Assembly (NCBI GenBank): GCA_031292525.1
Contig: JARLGY010000010.1
Coordinates: 1-64,000, forward strand
DNA length: 64,000 nucleotides
Reading direction: 5' to 3'
From: Flavipsychrobacter sp.
GTDB lineage: Bacteria > Bacteroidota > Bacteroidia > Chitinophagales > Chitinophagaceae
The translations under genes and the position numbers were made by a program. Of this stretch, positions 24,382 to 32,863 are shown in pieces. Position 1 is the first letter of the stretch, and each line of letters opens with the position of its first letter. The notes beneath the pieces are model-generated. The model had not been told where the DNA came from, searched no databases, and saw nothing but the letters and a program-made list of their open reading frames with translations.

Positions 24382-24517
24382 ACTAAAACTGTTAGATAAC
24401 GCTTCAAAGCTCAAGAGTGATGAAAGCATTTTTGCATGTATTTAAACCAATTAAAAAAATAAATTTCGAGACGCTTCTTTGCCTAAAATGCAGCACATTT
24501 GCGCTCAACAAGGCACC

Positions 24518-25102
24518 ATGCAAACCAACCCGGGCGAGATAGTACATAAGGACAAAAAGTTTGAAAACATTACTTACGAAAACAAACACCTAATAGGCCG
24601 CGTGTTCAGGAACTGTACCTTTTCAAAATCGAGCATGAAAGGCTGCAAGTTTGAAGACAGCAGCTTTGAAGGGTGTACGTTTGATGATTGCGACATATCG
24701 CTCATGAAATTCCAGGATACTGCTTTTACCAATGTTACCGTGAACAACTGCAAGGCAATGGGGATAGCGTGGAGTGAGGCTACTAATCCGTTTTCTATTC
24801 AATTTTTACATTCCCGTATCAGCTACAGCGTGTTTTATGGCAAAAACCTGAGGAAGACCAAGATAATGCACTGCCAAGCAGATGAGGCTGACTTTAGCGA
24901 GTGTAACCTTAGCCAGGCAGATTTTGGATATACCGACCTGCGAGGAGCGAGGTTCTCTAATACAGACCTCACCAAGGCCAACTTTGCAGGCGCCAAAAAT
25001 TATTATATAGACCCTGCCGCTAATAAAATAGCCAAAGCAAAATTTAGCCTGCCTGAGGCGCTTTCGTTTTTGCAGGCGTTGGATATTGAGTTGGTGGATT
25101 GA
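24518..25102 (+). CDS. Pentapeptide-repeat protein, Qnr/MfpA-like architecture
   Basis: A protein of about 194 residues built of pentapeptide repeats of the A(D/N)LXX type: VFRNCTFSKSSMKGCKFEDS, then FEGCTFDDCDISLMKF, and after an irregular middle ADFSECNLSQADFGYTDLRG, ARFSNTDLTKANFAGA. It forms a right-handed quadrilateral beta helix. The two repeat blocks split by an irregular segment and the C-terminal helical cap (LPEALSFLQALDIELVD) recall Qnr proteins, which protect DNA gyrase. Gyrase binding is unproven. The start at 24518 has AAGG just upstream; an earlier ATG at 24488 is possible. Confidence 0.75.
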   Translation: MQTNPGEIVHKDKKFENITYENKHLIGRVFRNCTFSKSSMKGCKFEDSSFEGCTFDDCDISLMKFQDTAFTNVTVNNCKAMGIAWSEATNPFSIQFLHSRISYSVFYGKNLRKTKIMHCQADEADFSECNLSQADFGYTDLRGARFSNTDLTKANFAGAKNYYIDPAANKIAKAKFSLPEALSFLQALDIELVD

Positions 25103-25104
25103 GG

Positions 25105-25160
25105 GAAGCGGACGCTCCCGGTGCAGTGGGACGAAGCGGACGTTCGACCAGTGGGAGATG
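25105..25160 (+). repeat. Imperfect 28-base tandem duplication
   Basis: GAAGCGGACG starts at 25105 and again at 25133, each followed by a related TC...GTGGGA segment. Two copies only, right after the pentapeptide gene. Confidence 0.5.
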
Positions 25161-25261
25161 CCTTATGTTCATCTCGAACAAAGGGAGTAAATACAAAAAG
25201 TAAACTGGTTTATAACACATACATATTCATACCTTTACATTTATCTAAAAAATGATTTTTA

Positions 25262-25672
25262 ATGGGTGACCATTTGCAAATAAAAAATGGAGATTTAGAT
25301 TTAATTATGAACGGTAGCGTCATAGTTTCTGCTAATGAAATAACTACTTTTATTATTAAAGATGACGGTCAACCGTTAAACCTATTATTTAAATTTGAAA
25401 ATAGCGAATCTGAACCTAGTAAGGCAAGAATGGCAATTAAGTTATTGTCACCCGACTCTATGGAGCTTATTTTTACAAATTATAATAGTTTCACAGGTCA
25501 TTGGCGTAACGCGCCATTGCCAGTAGGTGTGATGTACAACAGGGAATTATTTTTACTTTACCATATTTCCGGTTTAATAAATAAAGAATTACATTCTGAC
25601 TTCAAGAAAATTGAGTATTCTTTTTATCTCGGTAAGTCAATTAATTCAGGAAAGGAGGTAGCTAATGGCTAA
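25262..25672 (+). CDS. Soluble protein of unknown function (DUF6864-like?), first of an overlapping pair
   Basis: The 136-residue protein has no signal or membrane segment and looks beta-rich: IKNGDLDLIMNGSVIVSANE, then ITTFIIKDDGQPLNLLFKF, later MELIFTNYNSFTGHW and FKKIEYSFYLGK. From memory it resembles proteins labelled DUF6864, which I could not verify. It overlaps the next gene by eight bases, so the two are translated together. The region is AT-rich. Confidence 0.6.
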   Translation: MGDHLQIKNGDLDLIMNGSVIVSANEITTFIIKDDGQPLNLLFKFENSESEPSKARMAIKLLSPDSMELIFTNYNSFTGHWRNAPLPVGVMYNRELFLLYHISGLINKELHSDFKKIEYSFYLGKSINSGKEVANG

Positions 25673-25964
25673 CCTAAATAAAAACATAAAATTAAATGTA
25701 GAAGGGCCAGATTCTATAACAGTAAAAGTGATAAGAGAGGATTTATTAAGCGTCAGTAATACATACAGAACATTTTTTGAAGTATGTTTTGGAATCTTTT
25801 GTGCATTATTAGGCGTTATACTATCAATGAAAGCAAATCCTCCAGGCAAAGACACAGTACCATTTATTTATTGGGCATTTTTAACCGTAATGCTATTGGG
25901 CTGTATTGTTTTTTCAATATTGGCGGCCAAGAATTATAAGATGGCTAAGAAGGATGATTGTTAG
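25665..25964 (+). CDS. Two-helix membrane protein, second of an overlapping pair
   Basis: The 99-residue protein has a polar N-terminal half and two transmembrane helices, near residues 33-53 (FFEVCFGIFCALLGVILSM) and 65-87 (IYWAFLTVMLLGCIVFSILA). A short basic/acidic tail (KMAKKDDC) follows. The start lies inside the end of the previous gene (ATGGCTAA overlap). No function is known; the soluble partner could be held at the membrane by it. Confidence 0.6.
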   Translation: MANLNKNIKLNVEGPDSITVKVIREDLLSVSNTYRTFFEVCFGIFCALLGVILSMKANPPGKDTVPFIYWAFLTVMLLGCIVFSILAAKNYKMAKKDDC

Positions 25965-26172
25965 TTATCTCAACTAATTTAAGTCTACCAAAGGGTGACT
26001 TAAATCAAACCAATAAAAAGCAGAACTGTGTCCGGCAAAACCTATTCAAAAGCTAAATCGGCAGACCAAAATATGAAACCAATAAACCCACTAACAAAAA
26101 ACACCTCATTATATAAGCCACACAAAATCAAAATAACATAGTTCACACAATCCGCTCCTGACTTTCTATTAT

Positions 26173-26180
26173 TATATTTG
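26173..26180 (+). promoter_or_regulatory. -7 promoter element before the acyltransferase gene (TATATTTG)
   Basis: TATATTTG matches TAnnTTTG, 29 bases before the ATG at 26210. No clear -33 is visible. Confidence 0.4.
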
Positions 26181-26209
26181 TCCCAGCATCAAGACAATGG
26201 TAACGGATA

Positions 26210-27634
26210 ATGCTTTTTAACTCCCTGCATTTTGCTTTTTTCTTTATAGTCACCACTATAATTTATTTCCTGCTTCCGCATAAGTACCGCTGGCTGTTCC
26301 TGCTGGCTATCAGTTGCTATTTCTACATGGTGTTTGTGCCGGTGTATATTCTTATACTTGCCTTTACCATCCTTGTAGATTATGCAGCAGGTATCCTTAT
26401 AGAAAAGAATCCGGCGCATAAAAAGGGATTGCTGGCGCTGAGTATAGTGGTGAATGTGGGCTTCCTATGTTTCTTTAAATACTTCAACTTCCTGAATGGT
26501 AACCTTACCGTTCTGTTGGGCACTTTTGCTGCAAAGAACCCCATACCGGCGCTGAATATACTGCTGCCCATAGGGCTGAGTTTCCACACCTTCCAGGCCA
26601 TGAGCTATACTATAGAGGTGTACCGTGGCAACCAGAAAGCAGAAAAGCACCTGGGCATTTACGCGCTGTATGTAATGTTTTACCCGCAACTGGTGGCAGG
26701 GCCTATAGAACGCCCCCAGAACATGATACACCAGTTTTACCAGAAGATAGACTTTGACTATGACCGTGTGGTAAGCGGGCTGAAACTGATACTGTGGGGC
26801 CTATTTAAAAAGGTAGTGATAGCTGACAGGCTATCGCTATATGTGGATGCCATATACAATAACCCTACACACCATAGCGGCATCAGCAGTATTGTGGCTA
26901 CTATATTTTTTACTTTCCAGATCTATTGCGACTTCTCGGGATACTCGGGCATAGCTATAGGTACGGCACGGGTGTTGGGTATAGACCTGATGGAAAACTT
27001 CAGGCGGCCCTACCTGGCAGCATCTATAAGGGAGTTCTGGGGCAGGTGGCATATATCGCTCAGCACCTGGTTTCGAGATTATTTGTACATACCTATTGGT
27101 GGCAGTCGCGTGAATGTGGGCAAGCATATGCGCAACCTGTTTGTAGTATTTATAATAAGCGGGCTGTGGCATGGCGCCAACTGGACCTTTATAATATGGG
27201 GCGCATTGCATGGCACCTACCAGGTAATAGAGCTGGTACTGAATAAGTACATCCTGAAAAAAGACCCGAAGCAGCCGCCTAAAAAGGGAATTGCTACCCT
27301 ACCTAATTTTATTATCACTTTTATACTGGTGGCTATAGCCTGGGTGTTTTTCAGGGCCAATAATGTTACCGATGCTTTTACCATTATGCGCAACATATTT
27401 ACACTGAAGCCGGGGCCATTGTTCATTGGTTTTGCGGCGGGATTCGTGTATTCTATCTTGCTTATTATTTTCCTGGTGGTGAGCGAGATCAACCAGGAGT
27501 ATTTCCAGAACAGGTATTCGCTTATGTATAACCGGATGCCTGCGATACGCTATACAGGCTATGTATTGCTTATTGTAACGATGCTGATGGTAGGGGTATT
27601 TAATGGCGGGCAGTTTATTTATTTCCAATTTTAA
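26210..27634 (+). CDS. MBOAT-family O-acyltransferase, AlgI/DltB-like
   Basis: A 474-residue polytopic inner-membrane protein with about eleven helices, of the membrane-bound O-acyltransferase family. It starts MLFNSLHFAFFFIVTTIIYF, shows the PQLVAGPIERP and REFWGRWHISLSTWFRDYLY segments, and has the catalytic histidine in ISGLWHGANWTFIIWGALHG. Such proteins move acetyl groups across the membrane to O-acetylate alginate, peptidoglycan or other exported glycans. The SGNH-like gene downstream is the usual partner. The glycan acceptor is unknown; there are no alginate synthesis genes here. Confidence 0.93.
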   Translation: MLFNSLHFAFFFIVTTIIYFLLPHKYRWLFLLAISCYFYMVFVPVYILILAFTILVDYAAGILIEKNPAHKKGLLALSIVVNVGFLCFFKYFNFLNGNLTVLLGTFAAKNPIPALNILLPIGLSFHTFQAMSYTIEVYRGNQKAEKHLGIYALYVMFYPQLVAGPIERPQNMIHQFYQKIDFDYDRVVSGLKLILWGLFKKVVIADRLSLYVDAIYNNPTHHSGISSIVATIFFTFQIYCDFSGYSGIAIGTARVLGIDLMENFRRPYLAASIREFWGRWHISLSTWFRDYLYIPIGGSRVNVGKHMRNLFVVFIISGLWHGANWTFIIWGALHGTYQVIELVLNKYILKKDPKQPPKKGIATLPNFIITFILVAIAWVFFRANNVTDAFTIMRNIFTLKPGPLFIGFAAGFVYSILLIIFLVVSEINQEYFQNRYSLMYNRMPAIRYTGYVLLIVTMLMVGVFNGGQFIYFQF

Positions 27635-27689
27635 AACACATGAGTAGTTATTTGACAGGTTGCCTATGGAGTTTTGGTGTTTGGTACGG

Positions 27690-27757
27690 GGCACCCCTAC
27701 AGGGTGCTAACGAACGTGATGTTTGTTTTACTACAAAGCGGAGCCCCCCCTACAGGA
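27690..27757 (+). repeat. Repeated CCTACAGG element, one copy as a hairpin
   Basis: A hairpin (GCACCC-CTACA-GGGTGC, 27691-27707) and a second CCCCTACAGG about 50 bases later lie between two genes of the same orientation. They look like degenerate copies of an intergenic palindromic repeat. Confidence 0.5.
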
Positions 27758-27802
27758 GCATAGGGTAATAATAAGCTTGAGCAAGTGATATTAAATAATA
27801 AA

Positions 27803-28744
27803 ATGAAAGGACAGCTATACAGGTTTTTACGGAACACGGTGCTATTGCTGCTGATACTGCTGGTATTGGACAGGGGTATTGGCATGTGGCTGGAGCACCT
27901 TTTTTACCAACAGAAACATGGTGATGACTACGTGAGCATATACCTGATGGAACAGGCCCATGATGATATACTTGTGCTGGGCAGCTCGCGCGCATCGCAC
28001 CACTACAACAGCAATGTGCTTGAACAGGCTACGGGTATGACCTGCTTTAACGGTGGCCGTGATGAGATGACCATTACCTATGCTGCAGCTGTACTGCCCA
28101 TTGTATATGAACGGTACAAGCCCAAGGTGGTGATACTAGAAGTAGGGCCATCTGAACTTACAGATAATAAAGACAAGCAGGTGGTGTACCAGCGCGTGGC
28201 AACGGTATTGCTCCCCTTCCTGCACAGGCACCCTGAGTTGAAGAACACTATAAGCCTTGCCGGCAATGAAGAGCTGTACAAAACTATGGCGTGCCATATA
28301 TACCCTTACAACTCATCTATAGGTTCGTCTATACAGAATGCATATACCCACATGGGGCATGTATCTGTAAAGGGCTATGAGCCACTTGTGGGCCACATAG
28401 ATTCTACTACTTACAAAACCGCTGTACAGAACTTTAATGTACAAGGGCCACTGGCGCCTGATCTTGTAGCTACTTTTAAAAGTATAGTAGCCACGGCAAA
28501 GCAATCGGGCATAAGGTTGGTTACAGTTATATCGCCGTTCTACTTCCCCATGAACACGGGTACTAACCAGAGCTACTATGCTATAAGAGGTATTTTGCAG
28601 CAAAACGGTTGTGAGTTTTATGACTTCACTACAGCTGCCCCCTTTTGCCAGAACCCTTACCTGTTTTACGATGAGGTACACCTGAATGATAGTGGCGCGG
28701 CGTTGTATAGCAAAATGATAGGCACTATAGTGGCCAAGCATTAA
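27803..28744 (+). CDS. SGNH-like membrane-anchored O-acetylation partner
   Basis: A protein of about 313 residues with one N-terminal helix (TVLLLLILLVLDRGIGMWLE) and a periplasmic domain that looks like an SGNH/DltD-type esterase fold. DDILVLGSSRASHHYNSNVL carries the G-x-S serine, and FYDEVHLNDSGAALYSKM carries the D-x-x-H pair. Such proteins work with MBOAT proteins in glycan O-acetylation. I chose the ATG at 27803; the frame begins at a GTG at 27785. It follows the MBOAT gene by 168 bases containing a repeat. Confidence 0.8.
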   Translation: MKGQLYRFLRNTVLLLLILLVLDRGIGMWLEHLFYQQKHGDDYVSIYLMEQAHDDILVLGSSRASHHYNSNVLEQATGMTCFNGGRDEMTITYAAAVLPIVYERYKPKVVILEVGPSELTDNKDKQVVYQRVATVLLPFLHRHPELKNTISLAGNEELYKTMACHIYPYNSSIGSSIQNAYTHMGHVSVKGYEPLVGHIDSTTYKTAVQNFNVQGPLAPDLVATFKSIVATAKQSGIRLVTVISPFYFPMNTGTNQSYYAIRGILQQNGCEFYDFTTAAPFCQNPYLFYDEVHLNDSGAALYSKMIGTIVAKH

Positions 28745-28788
28745 AGAATACTTATGTAGCAACTATAGCTGCATTTTTAAAGTATTCT
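28745..28788 (+). other. Long stem-loop just upstream of the porin start
   Basis: AGAATACTT (28745-28753) pairs with AAGTATTCT (28780-28788). Inside it ATGTAGC pairs with GCTGCAT around a loop AACTATA. The structure starts at the SGNH stop codon and ends five bases before the porin ATG at 28793, with a TTTTTA bulge on one side. It could end transcription, or mask ribosome entry. Confidence 0.5.
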
Positions 28789-28792
28789 CCAT

Positions 28793-29965
28793 ATGTTTGC
28801 CGGGCAACAACCAAGTAGAAAATTGAACAAATACATAAATATCACATTATATTTGTTCGTGGTCTTTTTCTCTTTGAGCGGCATTGCGCAAACTGCCAAT
28901 ACCGGCGCGGCTATTGACACGTTTGCCACCTACTCCATATCAGCCTATACAGATGTATATTATGCAGGCTATACAGATAACACGCCCCATGGCAGCTTTG
29001 TAAAATTCCCTACAGTATCGCCCAGAAATAACTCGGTGGGGCTGAACGACTTGCAGGTTTCCTTTAGGTATGATGGTGAGAAGATACGAGGCGTAGCAAC
29101 CCTGCAATACGGCGATATAGCACAAAGCAGCTGGTCTAAAACATACAACAATATACAAGAAGCACACGCGGGAGTGCGCCTGTCTAAAACGCTGTGGCTG
29201 GATGGCGGCTTTTTTAAATCGCACTTTGGCACAGAAAACCTATTGCCAGTGGATAATATTGCCAGCGCGTTGGCCACCCCAACTTATTATGAATGCTATT
29301 ACGAAGCTGGGCTAAGGCTAAACTACGACCCTACAACCCAATTAGAGATCAACCTATTTTTGCTGAACGGTTATAATATGTTTGAAGATAACAATAACCG
29401 AAAGTCGTTTGGTATGGGTATCACTTATAGTATTAATGACCATGCAGGGGTGGGCTATACCAACTACATAGGCAATGATGCGCCGGATAGCGTTACGCTA
29501 TCGCACCGGCGGGTAGCACAGAACGTGTTCTTTAATTACCACAAAGGGAAAATATGTGTGCAAGCCGGAGGAGACCTTTATATACAGCAACATGCGGGCG
29601 TTACAGACAGTAACAAAACAGCTATAGCGTTTGCTGGCCTGCTGACCATAGCTTATAAACTACCCCACCAAATGCAGGTATATGCCAGAGGCGAAGTTTT
29701 TAATGATGCTGATGCATTTTTATCTACCGCGATAACTGACACCAAGCAACAGCTAACGGGATATAAACTATATGGGGTAACAGCAGGCATAGCATATAAA
29801 CCAGTACCTAATGCCTATGTGCGGCTAGAAGGAAGAAGACTGCAAATGGCCCAAAACCAAGACATATTTGAATATAACGGCCAATACCGCGACTATAGGT
29901 ATGAGGTGATGGTAACGGCAGGTATATCTTTTTCTTTGCTTAAGGGTGTTGAAACCAGGTACTGA
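28793..29965 (+). CDS. Outer-membrane porin (BBP2/OmpL-like)
   Basis: The 390-residue protein has a signal peptide ending ...SGIAQTAN and about 16 or more amphipathic strands. It starts SISAYTDVYYAGYTDNTPHG, continues with LNDLQVSFRYDGEKIRG and FFKSHFGTENLLP, and ends in a strand finishing SLLKGVETRY. This fits the putative beta-barrel porin-2 family (PF07642). A pore for small solutes is likely. It follows the MBOAT-SGNH genes in the same direction. Confidence 0.8.
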   Translation: MFAGQQPSRKLNKYINITLYLFVVFFSLSGIAQTANTGAAIDTFATYSISAYTDVYYAGYTDNTPHGSFVKFPTVSPRNNSVGLNDLQVSFRYDGEKIRGVATLQYGDIAQSSWSKTYNNIQEAHAGVRLSKTLWLDGGFFKSHFGTENLLPVDNIASALATPTYYECYYEAGLRLNYDPTTQLEINLFLLNGYNMFEDNNNRKSFGMGITYSINDHAGVGYTNYIGNDAPDSVTLSHRRVAQNVFFNYHKGKICVQAGGDLYIQQHAGVTDSNKTAIAFAGLLTIAYKLPHQMQVYARGEVFNDADAFLSTAITDTKQQLTGYKLYGVTAGIAYKPVPNAYVRLEGRRLQMAQNQDIFEYNGQYRDYRYEVMVTAGISFSLLKGVETRY

Positions 29966-29982
29966 CTAGCCCCGTAAAGCAT

Positions 29983-30013
29983 AAAAAAAACCGAACCTTT
30001 TTGGGAGGTCCGG
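29983..30013 (-). terminator. Terminator of the YceI gene
   Basis: CCGAACCT (29991-29998) pairs with AGGTCCGG (30006-30013) with one mismatch. On the minus strand the stem is followed by a run of eight T. Confidence 0.82.
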
Positions 30014-30041
30014 CAGTATAAATATCAATTAAAAGCATTGC

Positions 30042-30599
30042 TTAAGCAGTTGCAGCTTCCTGTGGCGCTACTACCTTTACAAACTCGGCCTGTGCATGAA
30101 TGCTTACATCGTCGCCCAGCAGTAACCCACCGGTTTCTGACACCATACCGAAGCTAACACCATAGTCTTTACGGTTTATTTTACCGTTGATAGTGAAGCC
30201 TACGCGGGTATTGCCCCAAGGATCTTGTACCATACCACCAAACTCTACATCCAGTGTTTCATCTTTAGTAACACCGCGCATAGTTAGTTTGCCATGTAGC
30301 TTGTAATTTTCTTCATCTATTTTCTCCAGGTTGGTGCTGGTGAAAGACAGCTGCGGATGGTTTTCAGCATCGAAGAAATCAGCATTCTTCAGGTGGCCGT
30401 CACGCTGTTCGTTGTTAGTGCTTATTGAATCAATTTCAGCACTGAAATTCACCTTTGCAGTCTGGAAGTCATCGCCCTCAGTTTCAACTGTAGCGCTGAA
30501 CTTATGAAATTGTCCTGTGACCTTAGAGATCATCAGGTGTTTTACTTTAAACTGAATTTCAGAATGGGTGGTATCTAATGCCCATGTTGTTGTTGCCAT
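30042..30599 (-). CDS. YceI-family lipid-binding-like protein
   Basis: A 185-residue protein with the YceI fold, an extended lipocalin-like barrel that binds polyisoprenoid lipids. The pattern TWALDTTHSEIQFKVKHLMI, DGHLKNADFFDAENHPQLSF, HGKLTMRGVTKDETLDVEF and NRKDYGVSFG is diagnostic. There is no signal peptide, so it should be cytoplasmic, unlike the exported YceI of E. coli. A -7 promoter element lies at 30645-30652. Confidence 0.93.
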   Translation of the reverse strand: MATTTWALDTTHSEIQFKVKHLMISKVTGQFHKFSATVETEGDDFQTAKVNFSAEIDSISTNNEQRDGHLKNADFFDAENHPQLSFTSTNLEKIDEENYKLHGKLTMRGVTKDETLDVEFGGMVQDPWGNTRVGFTINGKINRKDYGVSFGMVSETGGLLLGDDVSIHAQAEFVKVVAPQEAATA

Positions 30600-30644
30600 G
30601 ATCTGTAGTTTTATGTTTTTTTAGCCAAGCGAATCGCTCTTCAC

Positions 30645-30652
30645 CAAAAATA
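30645..30652 (-). promoter_or_regulatory. -7 promoter element of the YceI gene (TATTTTTG)
   Basis: On the minus strand TATTTTTG lies 45 bases before the ATG. The -33 is not recognisable. Confidence 0.4.
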
Positions 30653-30746
30653 CCGAATAGGATGAAGAATGCGCCAGCACAGGATGATTACCTACGTTAA
30701 ATTAATGTGTACATAGATTATCTTTATGGCACTCTAAACCTCCTTT

Positions 30747-31226
30747 ATGCGTAAAGCCCTCTTATTTGTAAGTCTCGTCATTATTAGTAGTTGTGCCAGA
30801 CCTCAATATACCTGCACCTATATAACTACAAGAGTTGACGCACCTATAGAATTTAGCGGTTTTACTCCTCAAGATGTAGATACTCTTTTTATAACTTACT
30901 ACAGACCTGATAGCACCTTTTCTAACGTTATATCAAAAGACACTGTTATTAGTCCATCTGTTTACCAGTCGGACATTTACCTTTTTAGAGCTTCAAATAT
31001 GAGCGACTTTGCAGTTATAAATGACAGCAAAGACCTGAAAATACAACTGGCAAAAGCTGGCAATGTCTTTTACCTGCATGCAGTATATCCACCGCCAGAT
31101 ACGATGATTGACCGGGAAGAAGCATGTCTCCCCCGATCCTTTATTTCTTTGCCGAAGGTGTATGCTAATGGGAAAGCAGTACAATACTCAACAGTATATA
31201 CTAATCAATTATTCCTAGCTCCGTAG
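30747..31226 (+). CDS. Putative lipoprotein, unknown
   Basis: The 159-residue protein has a lipobox-type signal (LLFVSLVIISSCARPQYTC) with Cys near position 16. The mature part is beta-rich (IEFSGFTPQDVDTLFITYY) and has no recognised domain. It lies alone between YceI and a convergent membrane-protein gene. Confidence 0.65.
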   Translation: MRKALLFVSLVIISSCARPQYTCTYITTRVDAPIEFSGFTPQDVDTLFITYYRPDSTFSNVISKDTVISPSVYQSDIYLFRASNMSDFAVINDSKDLKIQLAKAGNVFYLHAVYPPPDTMIDREEACLPRSFISLPKVYANGKAVQYSTVYTNQLFLAP

Positions 31227-31324
31227 TATAACAATGTTATTTAATTATAAACCGGAAGGCGTAAACTCATTTATTGCAGAAGAAAAAGCCTTACTTATAT
31301 CCTCTAGCAAGTTCTCAATTGTGA

Positions 31325-32656
31325 TTATAGGATGAGATCAGTGACACCATCCTGTTTATTGTCTTTACCGTATTGGGCGCTTTTAAGTAAAATAACTTTG
31401 GCGCATATTACTGCCGACAGAACGAGCCAAGTGAGCAAATAGTACTTGAACAACTGCGCAGTGAACATGAAAAAGAAGGTAAGGAACAGGTGCAACATAA
31501 CGAGGCTGAAGTCGTAGAAATGAATGCGTGCCTTGTGTTTATTGTACCACCATAAGCCCCAGCCCAGCAGTGCCAGCATAGAGCCTGTTTGTACAAAGCG
31601 AGAAAGCAGTACCCTATGCGTAATGCTACCGGGAAACCAAAGCCACATATGCGGGCCGAAATTGAGACCACCGTTGAAGGTATCTGGAAGAGGCCGGCCA
31701 TTTGCTGACGACCAAGCATTGATAGCGCAGTTATTATAGTATGCAAGGCCGTCTGCCAACGCCTTTGGATCTTTAAGATAAAAAGGAATAAAGTAGAGCA
31801 GCAGGAAACAAGTAAGCACAATGCCCCAAACTATAAGGCTTTTCTTTACCAGCAGATTCTGCCATAGTAAAACTGCAAATAAAGGTAGCCAAAAAACAAA
31901 GGTATAGCGGGACAACAGGCAAAGAACAATACCCACCACAACCAACGGCAGGTTGCGCATAGCCAAGCCGGTAGCCAGTACAAGGTAGTAAGCCGCAATA
32001 AGCGACTCCAGCGAGGCCGGCATTTCAATATTGCCCAGCATGATAAATGCCCAGAAGGTAATAGATGGCAATACAACAGCTGTGAAACCGCCCAACCAGT
32101 AACGAGTGTTGCGGAGTATGTATATGCCGAATATGCCCGATGCTATTGCAAGGAATATAAAACCTATCCAACGATCGTCTATGCCCAAATACTTAGGTAT
32201 ATACAAGGGCAGCCAATGCAATGGCATATACACAGGATACAAGGTGTATGATGGGAAATGAATTGGTGTGTAAGGATACTGGTGGTGCATGAAACGATCG
32301 TAGATCACCTCCATATGCGGCATAACATCTGAAAGTTTTGCAGGGTCGGGGTAATGAGCAAATAGTTTCCTCACTTCCTCATAACTGACCAATATAGTAG
32401 CCATACCTGCTATGAAGTATAAAAGGGTGCGAAACCTATTCTTTTCAGGCTGTTGCTGCAATATGTTGCCTTGTAATTGCAGCCTTAAATACCATACAGG
32501 TATAATGAGCGCCGCTGCAAATAAAAGGAACGGATTGATAAGCACTTCGGCTTCGTTGCCTTTAACCGGAAATACCAGAAATACCTGCACCAAGAACACA
32601 AAAAGGACAAGTAAGATACCCGAACTATGATATTTTTTATTTATGCCCAGCGCCAT
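31325..32656 (-). CDS. GT-C/GT87-like polytopic membrane protein
   Basis: The 443-residue protein has about ten to eleven helices. After helix 3 comes a large hydrophilic loop (HMEVIYDRFMHHQYPYTPIH), followed by FPSYTLYPVYMPLHWLPLYI, as in polyprenol-dependent mannosyl- or arabinosyltransferases (DUF2029/GT87). These move sugars from lipid carriers in the outer leaflet of the inner membrane. A role in surface glycan or lipoglycan synthesis is inferred; no other glycosyltransferase is next to it. Confidence 0.65.
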   Translation of the reverse strand: MALGINKKYHSSGILLVLFVFLVQVFLVFPVKGNEAEVLINPFLLFAAALIIPVWYLRLQLQGNILQQQPEKNRFRTLLYFIAGMATILVSYEEVRKLFAHYPDPAKLSDVMPHMEVIYDRFMHHQYPYTPIHFPSYTLYPVYMPLHWLPLYIPKYLGIDDRWIGFIFLAIASGIFGIYILRNTRYWLGGFTAVVLPSITFWAFIMLGNIEMPASLESLIAAYYLVLATGLAMRNLPLVVVGIVLCLLSRYTFVFWLPLFAVLLWQNLLVKKSLIVWGIVLTCFLLLYFIPFYLKDPKALADGLAYYNNCAINAWSSANGRPLPDTFNGGLNFGPHMWLWFPGSITHRVLLSRFVQTGSMLALLGWGLWWYNKHKARIHFYDFSLVMLHLFLTFFFMFTAQLFKYYLLTWLVLSAVICAKVILLKSAQYGKDNKQDGVTDLIL

Positions 32657-32863
32657 GGAAACGGACTTGAATTAACGCTTCAAATATAAACTGCTTGTTA
32701 CAATAAAGAGCATCCTTTTAACAAATGAAAAAGCATTTAGGACAATTTGATCACTGAAAAACAGAAATGAAACCAATCGGAATCTATCTAACAATAGATT
32801 CCTATCCTAGCTGAAAAAGCTGGGTTACCTGTTGAAATAAAGCATTAGATCTAGTTAATTAGA

